Part shown: positions 33,640-45,285 of the stretch, piece after piece
How the letters are laid out: each line of letters opens with the position of its first letter
How positions within the stretch are numbered: the first letter of the stretch is position 1
Source of the DNA: Saturnia japonica
Taxonomy: Eukaryota; Arthropoda; Insecta; Lepidoptera; Saturniidae
NCBI GenBank assembly: GCA_033032175.1
Contig: CM065318.1
Span: forward strand, 4,588,001 to 4,652,000
Length of the DNA stretch: 64,000 nt
Direction: 5' to 3'
Notes under the pieces: model-generated
Database searches by the model: none
Seen by the model: the letters and a program-made list of their open reading frames with translations, nothing else
What the model was told of the DNA's origin: nothing
Translations under genes and position numbers: made by a program

Positions 33640-34200
33640 TATTTCAAGATGGCAACTCTTCTGCGGGTTCTACATAGCCTGGTGGTAAAGCTAGTTTTTC
33701 CAGGCTCAGTTTCCTTCGTGCCTTTATTGGGAGAGCGTCTGGAGCATGAGTGTATTTAATATAAAACTCCTTCGGCTTTTTAATTCGCTTCTATGATGTT
33801 GGAAACCATAGAAAGGGTACTCATCGATAGCTGGTTTCTTGTTTCTTCAGATTTCCGGTGATGCAATGCCAGCCGGGGGGTATAATTTGTTGAGAGGAGC
33901 GGGCTCTTTAGGCAACCGGTAATTATTCGACAGGTGTCATTAAGTGAAACATCAACCTCTTTCGCTTATGCTGAGTTATGCCATACCAGGCATGCGTATT
34001 CACCTGCTGAGAAGCAGAGCGGTAAGCCTGTTGTACGGAGGATATCAGTGCCAGAGGAAGTCAAGCGATAAAGCAGATTGTTGCGTGATGGAACCTTCTG
34101 TTTGTTTACAAACAATGAGTTCTGTAAGTAAGTGCTCTGACGAATGCTACGCCTGGATAAGTCGGGCCGTTGAGTGTACAATGTCCATTCCTCAGCATGT
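33640..34200 (-). pseudogene. LINE reverse-transcriptase C-terminal remnant
   Basis: Read on the minus strand, the frame gives a segment like FSAGEYACLVWHNSA, then a stop, then AKEVDVSLNDTCRIITGCL. This is the conserved post-RT region of several insect LINE polymerases (the 'EYA.PVW..S ... VD.ALNETCR.ITGCL' block). Upstream codons (KVPSRNNLLYRLT) fit the same region. Downstream the frame is shifted and has further stops. No catalytic domain remains. The clade is not resolved. Confidence 0.65.
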
Positions 34201-34213
34201 TATTTAAAAAAAA

Positions 34214-34380
34214 AAATTGGGTGGTGAAAAAGGGGATGAGTTTGCATGAAAATCCTCAATTTTAGATGATAGATTTATGAAAACTGGTATTTAGCGATTA
34301 TGTTACAAAGTAAAAAAAGATCATAACTCAAACATTGACGCGAGCGAAGCCGTGAGGAAAGCGCTACTAATAGTTAAACT
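34214..34380 (+). repeat. Helitron-like 3' part, family H4
   Basis: GGTATTTAGCGATTATGTTA, GCGAGCGAAGCCG and a terminal GAAAGCGCTACTAATAG resemble the 3' part of 44812-45285 (GGTATTTAGCAATTCCGTTA, GCACTAG). Confidence 0.45.
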
Positions 34381-34700
34381 AGTAATAAAGCACAAAAGAT
34401 TGTTATTGTTTGAGTGTTTGAACGCACTGAACTATAGAACTACCAGTCAGATTTAAAAAAATATTTCTGAATTTTATTGCCTCTTTATAGATGAAGGTTA
34501 CAGGCTATCTAACATCACGCTACGACCCTATGGAGCGGAGCAGTAACCATGAAAGCCAAGGAATCTGGCAAGCTATTGCAAGTACGAATACCGATATGGC
34601 TACACGGTTGCGTTAGGCGGGGGCCGCGGCCGCGGCACGGTACAGGATTGGTGCAATAAATTTAATATAGATGAAACCGTGTGACATAGCTTGTAGTAAT
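34381..34700 (+). mobile_element. Helitron family H1-like, decayed ends
   Basis: TTTGAACGCACTGAACTATA, GAACTACCAGTCAGATTT, CATCACGCTACGACCC, GGAGCGGAGCAGTAACCATG, AATAAATTTAATATAGATG, and a terminal AAACCGTGTGACATAGCTTG|T, in which the CTAG has mutated. Confidence 0.6.
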
Positions 34701-35387
34701 ATAATTAAAGCTATAAATGTACGACAAGAAAATTAAATTACTGAACTTTGTCATTTAACTTTTATAGGAAAGTTTTGTTTATCGAAAATAAGTTTACGTG
34801 ACCGGTGACAAATCGGCTTAATAATATGTTTTGAATTTCGATATTCAAAATTACTAATAATAAATTTAAGTATAGTTATTTATCATAACATCAACTGATA
34901 TTTATGTGGTTTCAGTCTGGTGAGTTCACTTTTGAACTCTGCCTCTATTTTAATATCAATTGAAAAATTCAGGGCTTCAAAATATTTTCAATTTCAATGA
35001 AAATTATATTCAGCCAATAAAGATTAGGTATATTATAATTTTGTGTTGATTTAATATGGGCCGATTTTACAATCCCTTAATTGAGAAATATTTTTGACAG
35101 ATACTTTATGGATTTTGTGTCAAACTTTAATAAAGTTTCCTCAAATAATATCATCTGTTGATAAAAAAATTGGATGTAAGACTTATTATATTATTAATTT
35201 CAAAGATTTTTTTTTGTTACTTTTACAAATGGCGCGTAAAAAGGCATTTCTACAGGCATGAAAGCGACAACTACCGTTGGAATTTGTTGCCATTGTTTCT
35301 GATAGTAGGTTCCGTAGCTTCCATTAGATACTGTTCAGTCATTATGCCGAGCTACTACATATTAAATATGATTAGGTAATTGTGTTA
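34701..35387. other. AT-rich sequence without recognised gene
   Basis: No domain-bearing ORF is visible. The part just upstream of 35388 may be a degraded continuation of the LINE. Confidence 0.4.
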
Positions 35388-35925
35388 TATGTTAGGTTCT
35401 ATAACATCCCGAAGCACATTGCTGATTTGCTGGACAATCAGTTCACGGACCATGTCAAGCTCGTTTTGCTGTCAAAAGGTTATTATGAGGCGGATCATTA
35501 TGTGAATGATAATGATGTGTAGAAGTGACTCCCTCTCTGTGGATTAACTAAATTGTAAATAAGATTATTAACTGTAAATATTATTGTACAGTAGAAAACT
35601 AAGACATTGAAAAGGAAACAAAACATTTGAGTAAAAAAATTTTTTTTTTACTTTTTATTTGATTCCTAGGCGTCGTACCTAAATATTATATAGCCTACGT
35701 CACTTCCACAGTTAGGACGAATGGACGAATTTAACGACACCTCGTATGCTAAATCCATCAAAGCATTTAGGCTACAGAGCATGCCAAAAAAATTAATTTT
35801 CTTACGCTCCAAAAACATAACCCTCCTTTTCCGAATCGGTAATAGAATTTTGACGTTTATAAGACGTGTCTTCTTAGGGCCTAAATTTAATACAGTATAT
35901 ATTTTAATTTTTAATAAACCTACAT
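35388..35925 (+). pseudogene. 5'-truncated CR1-like LINE: RT C-terminus plus 3' UTR
   Basis: 35388-35522 encodes a C-terminal tail resembling CR1/Jockey-type RTs (FYNIPKHIADL, DHVKLVLLSKGYYEADHY) ending at TAG 35520-35522. The 3' UTR follows: GAAGTGACTCCCTCTCTGTG, an AT-rich stretch, then TTTTCCGAATCGG, TTTTGACGTTTATAAG and TTAGGGCCTAAATTTAAT. This copy links the many orphan L3 fragments in the window to a LINE. The open frame 35721-35984 lies in the 3' UTR and is not a gene. Clade assignment is an inference. Confidence 0.6.
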
Positions 35926-36437
35926 TTCATCATTTTTTAAACACATTACATGATGCAAATAGCATCTTTTTAAGTATAAATTAAATTAGAGGTAGAAATA
36001 AATGATTAAATTATATTAGATATAAGTAACATGATACATTAAAATATATCCGCTATATATCAGATATTGGATATTTTGATATATATTGTAAATATCATAT
36101 TTTTACGAACCCCGAAATCAATAAATAAACATTCTTGTCACCAGGAAACTTAATTACCTACTGTATTGAATAAAACGAACCTTCTTACATTAAAAGCCAA
36201 CGTTATACGCTCTCAACGAAAGTGGTCCATAAATAAAAATGAATCAGGTTAGTGCGTCAAAGCATATAATGCTTATTACAACAACCCTCCGTCTAGTCTG
36301 GCCATTGATTATGATTTATGTAATTGCTATTTGGTACTGAACCATCGAACCATTGATCGCAGGCCGCGTTGTAACGTAGTCGTTCAGGTTTCATTCAAAA
36401 TATTATTTAATTTCTATGTGGTCCTTATTTGTTATTG
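35926..36437. other. AT-rich spacer without recognised gene
   Basis: Between two LINEs. There is no ORF with a domain. Confidence 0.5.
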
Positions 36438-36468
<31 letters not shown>

Positions 36469-39400
36469 ATAATTGGATGGCCAGTGGCCAATACACAAAA
36501 ATAACATTATAATTTTTTTTTTAAATTTGATACATTTATCAGTGTATTATGCCTTTGAAGGCCACCACCGCATGCTTTAATAATGACCAAAACAAATGAT
36601 AAACAATAATAATGCATGCTTTACAATCACAATAAAATTAAAATTAACAATCCACAGTACAATAAAATAAAACAAAATAATAAAATAAAATTATAATTAT
36701 AAATTGACAATCAATAATTTCATAAATTTAATTTAAACTTGTTTGGCTCTCAAGAACCTCAGAACATTATTATGAAAAACCTGCAATGAGTCTGAAAACA
36801 AATCAGCCGAGTTACAGAGGAGGTTATAAGAGCGTGACAATCTGCACACCATGGTGTTAAATCCGAGATTTGTCCTTGCTTGTCGTGTATGGAATATGGG
36901 TATCTTATATCTGGGATATCTACTGGGTGTCCTAATTTTGAATTTCTGCAGTAATTGTGGACAGTCTATTTTGTTATTAAAAATTTTGTACAAGAACAAC
37001 ATGTCCATAAGCTGTCGACGAAGTGCTAATGAATTGATTTTAAAATATGTAAGATTGTCCCAATAACTGTATTTATATTTACTACGATGACAAAGAAACG
37101 CCAGGTGTCGTACAAACCTCCTCTGGACCCTTTCGATTCGCAATTGGTGGGACTTATAGGAGGGTGACCATACCACACTACAATATTCCAAGATACATCT
37201 AACGTAAGCGTTATAAACCACGATTCTGGTGTTATTGGTTTTGAATAATTTACAAGATCTCATTATAAATCCTAGCATTCTCGAAGCCTTAGCAACCATA
37301 CTTTCATACTGATGCTGGAAAGTTAGTTTAGAATCAAAGATGACACCGAGATCTCTAATATAACTAACCTCCTGCAGAGAAACGTCACATATCTTGTAAT
37401 GAGACTGTATAGGCTGCAAGTTCTTGGTGAACTTAATGTGAAAGCATTTAGTGCCATTCAACAGCATACCGTTTGTGGAACACCAATTTGATAGATTATT
37501 TATATCCTCCTGTAAGCATTCGCAATCCGTCGCCTGAGTAACCACTCTAGCTAGCTTCAGGTCGTCTGCGAATAGAAATACTTGGGCATGTTTAATGTAC
37601 TGTGTTAAATCATTTATAAATATATTAAATAATCAAGGTCCTAGATGTGAACCTTGCGGGACGCCGGAAGTAACACCATAATTTTTTGAAATAAAGCCCT
37701 TAACAGCCACAAACTGTTGTCGCCCATATAGGTATGATTCGAACCACTTAAACAGTGATCCTCCAAAACCACAGCGGTGTAATTTATTCAGAAGCTTACT
37801 GTGGGAAACTTTATCAAAGGCTTTCGAAAAATCTGTATAAATGACGTCTACTTGGCAACATCTATCAACAGCCTCCACAAGATAGTCTAAATAGGTTACT
37901 AAGTTAGTATTAGTTGACCTTGCCATCACAAATCCATGCTGTTGGTTAACTATTTGCTGTTTGGTATGTGATTGCAAGGCTGGAATTAGTAGAACTTCGA
38001 ATACCTTAGAAAATACCGATAAAATCGATATTGGCCGGTAATTATCGACTGTCTCTGGGCAACCGGCTTTAAATATTGGGACCACCTTAGCTATTTTCCA
38101 TGGTTTTGGAAATATACCGGCTTTTAAAGACGCATTGTAAATAATGTATAGCGGTAAACTGAGTGAGGGGGTACATTTAGTTATAAAAATTGGAGGTATG
38201 TTATCAGGTCCCGCACCCTTGTTGACGTCTAGCTTTTTTAAACAATTTTCAATATTTTCAACTGTTATCCCAAAATCATTAAATAAATTAAAGTTTACTC
38301 GCTTGGCATTCTGTAGAGGGTTATCAGGAATGGAGTGACTAGAGTATACCGTTGCAAAGTACGTGGCGAATAGGTTGCAAATATCGCTTCCAGTCGTAGC
38401 AACGCTATCGGTGTAGTGCATGCTTGCTGGATAATGATTATTGCTAGACCCACGTTTATTTTTTTAAAAAGACCAGAACTGTTTGGGGTTTTTTTTAATA
38501 CTATTTTCTACGATAATTATATATTTTTTGTAACAATCATTTGCCAAAGCTGAGCAACGTTTGCTAATGAATTGCAGAGAAATTTTGTCCAGTGGATCGC
38601 GGTAAGTTCTATATTTATGTAAAAGTTTAATCTTTTGTTTGTTTAGTTTTATCAATTGCAAGTTGTACCATGGAGGAATCTTCTTATAATTTTTTTGTTT
38701 TTTTTGAGGAATGTAAGCATTAATAATGCCGTAGAGTATGCTGTAGAATGCTTCAACCATATCATCAACATTAGTAAAATACGTAAGCTCCTTTATCCAG
38801 TCAATCTCATTAAGCGCTGATATGACAAGTTCATAATTAGCCTTGAAAAAATTTCGTTTTACACAAACTAAAGTTGGTTTTAGGTATATAAAAGAATCAA
38901 GAGATAAAGTAACATCCAAAGGAGGGTGAAGTGGATCAACATCAACCAGCTTATCAAACGAACGTATTACGCTTAATCTCAATGTTTTAGTACAAAGTAT
39001 CAAATCTAAGATTTTATTTTTAATATTAAGTACATCATTATGCTGTTTAAAGTCATTGAGAGACACAAAGTCAAGGAATGTCTGAGGTACGTGAGAACCA
39101 TTAGGAACAAAAGCAGTGTTAGACATGTTAACTACACTGAGCCAATCAATTTGGCTTAAGTTAAAATCACCTAATAAAATTATATTATTTAAGTTTTCAG
39201 AACCCTGGTTGAAATTATCTATAAAAAGTGTCAGCATATCTAGTTTAACTGGAGGTGGCATATATACTTCCCAGATTATTATACTTAAACTGTTATTTAT
39301 CTGAACCTTTATTACAATGTCTTCACAAATGGATTCCTTACCCTGCAGTCTGACAGAATTAAAGTTTCGTGAAACCGCTACGAGTACTCCACCACCATCT

Positions 39401-39760
39401 TTGTGGCAGTGAAGCCCGGTGCTTTGCCTATCCCTTCTATAAACGATATAACGGCTGTCAAATAATTCATTACTATGTATATTACTATTCAACCAAGTTT
39501 CCGTGAGAACTATTACATCAAAATTATAATTTGAAAGATTACTAAAGATCGTATGAGTTTTTGTTCGTAAACCACGAACGTTTTGATAGAAGATATTTAA
39601 ACAATTGAATTCTTGAATTGTTATTTCAATTATTTCATTAGATTTTATTAATGCTAATAAAATTAATGTATGTACGTATGCCATTTTTTATCTTAATAGG
39701 TTTTGTTTTGTTAATATTTCGATAATGAAAAGTAAGCAAGAGAGACACCATCCTGTTAAA
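36438..39760 (-). mobile_element. Jockey/CR1-like LINE with broken ORF2
   Basis: The poly(A) tail is the T run at 36438-36462. The 3' UTR spans 36463-36732, and ORF2 lies at 36733-39684 on the minus strand. No ORF1 is visible upstream, so the copy is 5'-truncated or has lost it. I could not find a convincing target duplication, so the right limit is approximate. Confidence 0.8.
36733..39684 (-). pseudogene. LINE ORF2 (endonuclease-RT) with two in-frame stops
   Basis: One 984-codon frame is interrupted by TAA (ending at 38464) and TGA (ending at 37633). All three open segments (39684-38464, 38421-37633, 37545-36733) share the frame, so each break is a single nonsense codon, not a frameshift. 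The APE endonuclease comes first (FYQNVRGLRTKT, VIVLTETWLN, ILLGDFNLSQIDW). RT follows, with KLDVNKGAGPDNIPP, NYRPISILSVFSK, YTDFSKAFDKVSH and GVPQGSHLGP before the second stop, and FADD (about 37565-37577) after it. The C-terminal segment has LGVIFDSKLTFQHQY and ILEYCSVVWSP. The protein would nick target DNA and prime reverse transcription; this copy cannot make it whole. Confidence 0.88.
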
Positions 39761-39896
39761 GTGCCGAGGTATTAGAAATTAGAAATTAATTAATTAGAAT
39801 ATTAGAAAATTATTCCATCCGCGTGACATTTGCTTAATTGTGTATAAACACCCGTTGCCATTAAATAAAAAGAAGAAGAAACATCAAAATGAAAAT

Positions 39897-39932
39897 ATCG
39901 GTCTATGGTGGGTCTACGCTCCATAGACCGAT
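39897..39932. repeat. Perfect 12-bp hairpin
   Basis: ATCGGTCTATGG and CCATAGACCGAT are separated by a 12-nt loop. It lies about 20 bp before the fold-back element and may be part of its subterminal structure. Confidence 0.7.
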
Positions 39933-39952
39933 CTCCGTGAAAGTCATAGCTC

Positions 39953-40701
39953 TAAATGCTGGCTCCATACTCAAGCCGTGAACATCTGTGAAGGCGAGTG
40001 TGGATGGATTTCACGCCTGTTCACGGGATTCACGTCTATACACGCGCCTCGGTTTTCGTTCCGAGTTGGTTTTTTGTGTCCGCGTCAAAGTTTTCGCGGC
40101 CGCGTAATGCTAACAGCGTGAACGCTTATCCACATGGTCGATTCGTTATTAATCGAATATGCTAAACAACTAACATCGTATTGCAATAATTCTATTAAGT
40201 ATTTAATTTGTCATCATTTGACGATGCTGTATTTCTACTACTTATATCGTGTTAAAATAAATATTTCTAAAGTAGAATTAACTCGTTATGTTACAATGTA
40301 TATTCGTGATGCGCCATCTTCTTTTTCTGTGTCTTTCTTTAGTTTATTTTGTATCTTTAATAAGCAGATACTAATTATAATGCCAGTGAGCACAGAGTCA
40401 AAGATGCAGTAGCTGAAGTTACGTCCATTTAGTACCAGTGAGTAAGCCCGACTGTGAACATTGTGAGCGTGGAAAGTAGTTCACGGCGTGAAATGACTCG
40501 CACCGAATTATTAGAATACCTTGCTAGTTGTTTAGCATATTCAATTAATAAAGAATCGAACACCGACGCTGTGAATGTGGATGAGCGTTCCCGCTGTTCG
40601 CGGTATATTACACGGCCGCGAACTCTTTGACGCGGATGCATAACCGAATCGAAAGAGACACGAACAGGTGTTCACGGCGTGAGTATAGAGCTGCCACTAG
40701 T
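39953..40701. mobile_element. Fold-back (long inverted repeat) DNA element
   Basis: Left arm (about 39953-40200) and right arm (about 40460-40701) are imperfect inverted repeats. Shared words in the same orientation after reverse complementing include CTCCATACTCA/CTCTATACTCA, GCCGTGAACA, CCGCGTCAAAG, TCGCGGCCG, GAACGCT.ATCCACAT and AATATGCTAAACAACTA. There is no transposase inside. The long structured arms suggest a non-autonomous fold-back element. Superfamily and target duplication are unresolved. Confidence 0.65.
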
Positions 40702-41347
40702 GCTTTTTGAAGAAGAATGTTTTTATGCTATATCCTTAAACGCGATAGGTGGCTCTGTGGTCGACTTATTGACTACTGGAAAAAGCAGTACACCATCTAT
40801 TGGGCTAGCATATAAATATTCTAGTAAATGAAAAAATATTATGAATAAATTATATTATAATAATATTATGAAAAAAGCATGAACATTTACAAATATTTCT
40901 TTAGGCAATTATGTTGCTATTTTGTATGTATAGCTTCCTATGTTGTTTAATTTAAATTATTGGAGCATGCTGTTTTTTATTGCTCGGATATTAAAAATAA
41001 CCGCAATAACATTGCGTTTATTAGTTTTATCTGAATCATCAATAACATTATTTTAACATTCCGATGCATACGTTCTAATAAACATAATGTACTAAAAGTA
41101 AGACGTAAATTATAGATTCAAAATCGTCTTTGTACGGATATCTTGCCACCCAGCTTTGCCCTGTATTGATTACGTCTCTTTACGTACCGTTTATATTTTG
41201 AATTATTTTGGAATAGCAACTGGTTTTAGTTATTATTGAAATGTAAATGCAGTACATTCTAAAAACAACGGCGACCATCGCGGGTCGTCGCTGTTAATCC
41301 TGTCTACAGCATCTTGGCAGCATTTGATCCCGAAACGCGACAAGTCT
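40702..41347. other. Sequence without recognised gene
   Basis: AT-rich. Nothing supportable is seen. Confidence 0.5.
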
Positions 41348-41479
41348 AAAAAGTTTTGTTGTAAAGCTTGATTTATACACCGGCTGAGCTCAAAAAGTTT
41401 TGTTGTATTGCTTGATTTTTACACCGGCTGAGCTGAAAAAGTTTTGTTGTGAAGCTTGTTTTATACACCGGCTGAACTC
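41348..41479. repeat. 44-bp tandem repeat, three copies
   Basis: Units 41348-41391, 41392-41435 and 41436-41479 each run from AAAAAGTTTTGTTGT to ACACCGGCTGA(G/A)CT. They differ at a few positions. The short ORFs across it are shadows. Confidence 0.85.
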
Positions 41480-42430
41480 GGAACGTGACATGCCTAAACG
41501 TGCCACTAAGTCAGGTGTTACAACTGATGTATGGTGGTCGCGATCCAATCGGACGCAATTATCATGTCCGAACAAACGGCTAAAATTATTATAGTAACTT
41601 ACCATAACCCGCGACTTCTTACGCGTTAATCTATACTAATAATTTAATCCCCTCTTCTCTAGGACAAAAAAAGACATCGCTGAACGAGTAGTGCTTATAA
41701 AAATCGTAGTTTCTTAAAACTTTGATAACTTTTTATTGAATGAAGATATCGTGATATTTTTTCATAAAGACCAAGTATCTAATGATTAAAACAAAAAAAA
41801 ATGATAAAAATTTATCCAATAGTTTAACCTGTATCATTTTATTTATAAGTAATAAAGATTATGAACAATGAAACTTAATGCCGTAATTACGTTATATTAA
41901 AAGGAAGCCGTGAGAGTATGTAAAATATTTCTATCTAATACATTAGACCGACCCCTTGTAATCCATTTAAACACATCAAACCTTCCCGAGAGCCGGTTCG
42001 ATAGCAAATTGTTCGTCAAATTGATATCTAATGGAGGCTGAAACTGCCGCTTTGAAACTGATAGCTTTTGATCCGTAGCATTAATGTCATCTACGGAAGA
42101 GATTTATATTGTTAAATGCTCTGCTATTATCCCTTCGATTAAAACTAAGCAGTTTATGTATTCAATCCCAGATACGATCAACTATAATTTGTCATTACAT
42201 CATCTCATTACATGGTAACAAAGTGATCTCATAAGTATATGTTCGAATTGAGGTTTTGATGATTTCATAAGCTAAAATATCTAGGTAGGTATATTCTATA
42301 ATATTTATTCAATTGATTGGGATACTAGGAGAATCACGAGAGTTTACTCGTTTACTGTTAGTTAATTGTGTTATTTATGTAGGTACTGCATATTATTGTT
42401 CGAAAAGATACATCTTCTATATATTGATAC
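41480..42430. other. Sequence without recognised gene; Helitron 5' remnant
   Basis: TCTATACTAATAATTTAATC at about 41631 looks like a Helitron 5' end, but no matching body or terminus is evident. Otherwise I see nothing. Confidence 0.4.
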
Positions 42431-42785
42431 GTGAAGCAAAAACTTTCGGTACCATTTTAAGCGTATTGCGTGCACGGAGGACTGTGAGATTTGGCATGGT
42501 TAAAGTTTATATGGAGAAGGAGTGCAGAAATATAAAATTAATCTATAATATCTGTTACTAATATAATAAATTAAATAAATTAATACAGCAAATCCTAAAC
42601 CGACCATTGCCATTGAACTTAGACCCCCCCAAAATATTGACACTGTCACTCAACGAAAAGTGACAGCAAGTGATGTAGATAATACTCATTGTTTATGTAT
42701 ACTGCAAATGTCAAACAAAAAATAGACCATGATCAAAAAGTCGCTGGTCGAATTTCGACCTTAGGGCTATCGCAAGTAATAATAA
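42431..42785 (+). repeat. Dispersed repeat R2
   Basis: Copy of 16776-17168 without its internal duplication. It has an extra stretch around a C run at 42626 (GACCCCCCC) and ends near TCGACCTTAGGG. Confidence 0.65.
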
Positions 42786-42946
42786 TAATATCACTATATA
42801 AGTGTCTCATTAGTGGGCAAAGGCTTCTTCCCGAAGGAAGGCCGTAGGCAAGGGCTTGATCAATAAGCCTGCAGAACAGGATGTACCTATTGGCAATATC
42901 AAAAACGAATAAATAAACAGTTCTGTATTTTCTTAAATGGAATGTA

Positions 42947-44249
42947 CAAGGTGTCCAGAAAGGGTATCGGGTATTTGTTTTCGCGCCATATTCGAAACGG
43001 GGCGTCTAAAGGGTGCGGGGAGGGGTTCGTGGCGTCCGCCATTTTGTGGAGTTTTAGTCACGATGGAACAGTACTCGGGGACGCATCGCGCATTTTGCGT
43101 ACGAGCGTATTATCGTAATGGTGATTCAATAGTGACTGCTCAACGTCTCTATCGTGCGGAATATCGTACACGCCACGCGCCAAGTAACGATAGCATTAGG
43201 AAATGGATCAGGATGTTCGAGAATACAGGTGCGACAGTTAAAATTCAAAACTCTGGTCGTCCTCGTTCAGTTCGCGATGAAGAAACAATTGAAGAAGTTG
43301 AGGCGTCGGTTCGTCAAAATCCGTCTTTATCCATCCGAAAGCGAAGCCAAGCGTTGAACATCAAAAAATCGTCTTTACATTCGATTTTAAAGAAAGACTT
43401 ACATCTAAAAGCCTATAAAATTCAATTGGTTCAAGAATTGAAGGATACGGACTATGCTAATCGACTGAATTTTGCGAACGAAATGCTGCAGCGATTTAAC
43501 AACTTTAACAACATACTGTTCAGTGACGAAGCAAATTTTCACCTGAATGGTCAAGTTAATAAGCAGAATTGTCGGTACTGGGCAGTGGAGAATCCGAGAC
43601 GAAAGCATGAACGACCCCTGCATAGCCCAAAGGTCGTTGTTTGGGCCGCTATGTCTGCTAAAGGCATAATTGGTCCTTATTTTCATGAAGATCAACGATG
43701 CCGAGCAATTAATGTGAATAGTGACCGTTATTGCGATATGTTGCGAAATTTTTTGATCCCAGAGTTGCAGGAGTTTGCAGGTTTCAACTCAAGAACGTAG
43801 TTCCAGCAAGATGGGGCCACTTGCCATACCTCAAATGACTCAATGGAAGTTGTTAACGAATTATTCTCTAATAAAGTCATTTCGCGAAGGGGTAACATCA
43901 ACTGGCCTCCCAGAAGCCCCGACCTTAGCCCGCTTGACTATTTTGCATGGGGATACCTTAAAAGTAAGGTTTATCAAAACAATCCGACGAATCTAACCCA
44001 GTTAAAGCAAAACATCAGGTCAGAAATGGCAGCAATATCGATAGCTATGTGTCAACGTGTTATCGCCAATCTTCGTTTCCGTTTAGAAGAGTGCCAGCAA
44101 CGTAACGGTCATCATTTGGATAACATCATCTTTTCCAAATAATTCTCCAATTCATATGCTAATAATAAACAATAAACTTTTTTATTGCATACAAATAATT
44201 TTTGTTTCATTGAACTTACAAATACCCGATACCCTTTCTGGACACCTTG
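42947..44249 (+). mobile_element. Tc1/mariner-type transposon, DD41D
   Basis: 1303 bp flanked by TA on both sides (42945-42946, 44250-44251). The terminal inverted repeats of 32 bp (42947-42978, 44218-44249; CAAGGTGTCCAGAAAGGGTA at the outer end) are perfect by eye. It encodes one transposase interrupted by one stop. With intact TIRs it could be moved in trans. It inserted just upstream of an S2 SINE. Confidence 0.93.
43063..44142 (+). pseudogene. Mariner-like transposase with one amber stop
   Basis: A 360-codon frame (ATG 43063, stop 44142) that binds TIRs and catalyses cut-and-paste transposition. The N-terminus has a helix-turn-helix region (VRAYYRNGDSIVTAQRLYR, SIRKWIRMFENTG), and a second helical segment follows (NPSLSIRKRSQALNI). 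The catalytic acids are Asp 43525-43527 (LFSDEANF), Asp 43810-43812 (FQQDGATCH) and Asp 43936-43938 (SPLDYFAWG). There are 41 residues between the second and third, so it is DD41D, unlike classic mariner DD34D. TAG at 43798-43800, directly before FQQD, cuts off two catalytic residues; the frame is otherwise open. In-frame codons upstream to 42937 are TIR-derived; I chose 43063 because family similarity starts there. Confidence 0.9.
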
Positions 44250-44254
44250 TATAA

Positions 44255-44565
44255 GCAATTTTGGTTCATTTGGTAGCGTTTACAGACTCCGCGTCGATCG
44301 ACGTGAGTTCGAATTCCTGCAATGAACCTGAGCTTTCGGTGAAGGAAAACATCGTGATGAAACCATAGCATGGTGGTAGGGCTTTTTCTAATGCTCGCTT
44401 GGCTAGCTACCACCCCCAAGTTGAAAATCTGTCGCCAAACACCAATACATGTGTTCCAACACGTTCTGTTCTTACGCTAGACTTAGCGTGTTAGCATCTT
44501 AGGCCACATCGTCACATAAGATCAGGTGAGATTGTGCCACAACACTAAAACCTATAACGATTTTC
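44255..44565 (+). repeat. SINE-like repeat, family S2
   Basis: TTTGGTAGCGTTTACAGACT, GTCGATCGACGTGAGTTCGA, GAGCTTTCGGTGAAGGAAAA, ATGGTGGTAGGG, then GGCCACATCGTCACATAAG and GGTGAGATTGTGCCAC. It is the reverse orientation of 3052-3310. Confidence 0.6.
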
Positions 44566-44811
44566 GAACCACGACTTCTCATTCAACAACTATTACACTC
44601 AACAGATTCTCTCTTTCTCTCTTTTAACTGTTGGCACGTGTTGTAATGTTTATCTTTTTCGAGCGCATAGTTTTAGTTATGACATTATGGAATCCTGCTA
44701 AATGTAATGTAAATTGACCGAAATCAAGTGAAATCATGCACGTGCGGTATATAGAAGATGGTTAATCACCAATCTTAGTAGAAAATATAAATACCTACAT
44801 ATCTATGTCTA

Positions 44812-45285
44812 TCTCAATATATATAAAAGAAAACCGTGACTGACTGACTGACTTATCAAGACATAGCTAGAATTAGATTGTAATTCGGCATACAAATAGT
44901 TATTATGCAGTTTCGACTTAATACCGAATTAAGGGAGAACTGGGAGAAGAAACTTTTATCCTTTTTTGACAACAGAGATTTCTCTTTACGCTATGACTTC
45001 CTATCTCTTTTATTTCAACATGCTGATGACAAAATTTATAACGTTTTCAAATTGATTTTAGTGAGAGTATAAAGCGTCTATTTATAAAACGTTATTGCTG
45101 AGCACTAAGGAAAGCTTTTTAGAATTTCAACCCCTAAAGTGGGTCATAAAGAGGACGAAAGTGTGTATGAAAATCTGTCAAATTGAAAGATAAATCTTTG
45201 AAAAATGGTATTTAGCAATTCCGTTAGAAATTTAAAAATATGTGACATAAGGATGGCGCGTATTAAGCCGGGGGAAAAGCACTAG
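44812..45285 (+). mobile_element. Helitron-like element, family H4
   Basis: Begins A|TCTCAATATATATAAAAG with a GACTGACTGACTGACTTATC block and ends GCCGGGGGAAAAGCACTAG|T (CTAG 45282-45285). The start after A and end before T fit Helitron insertion. It has no ORF. Confidence 0.6.
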
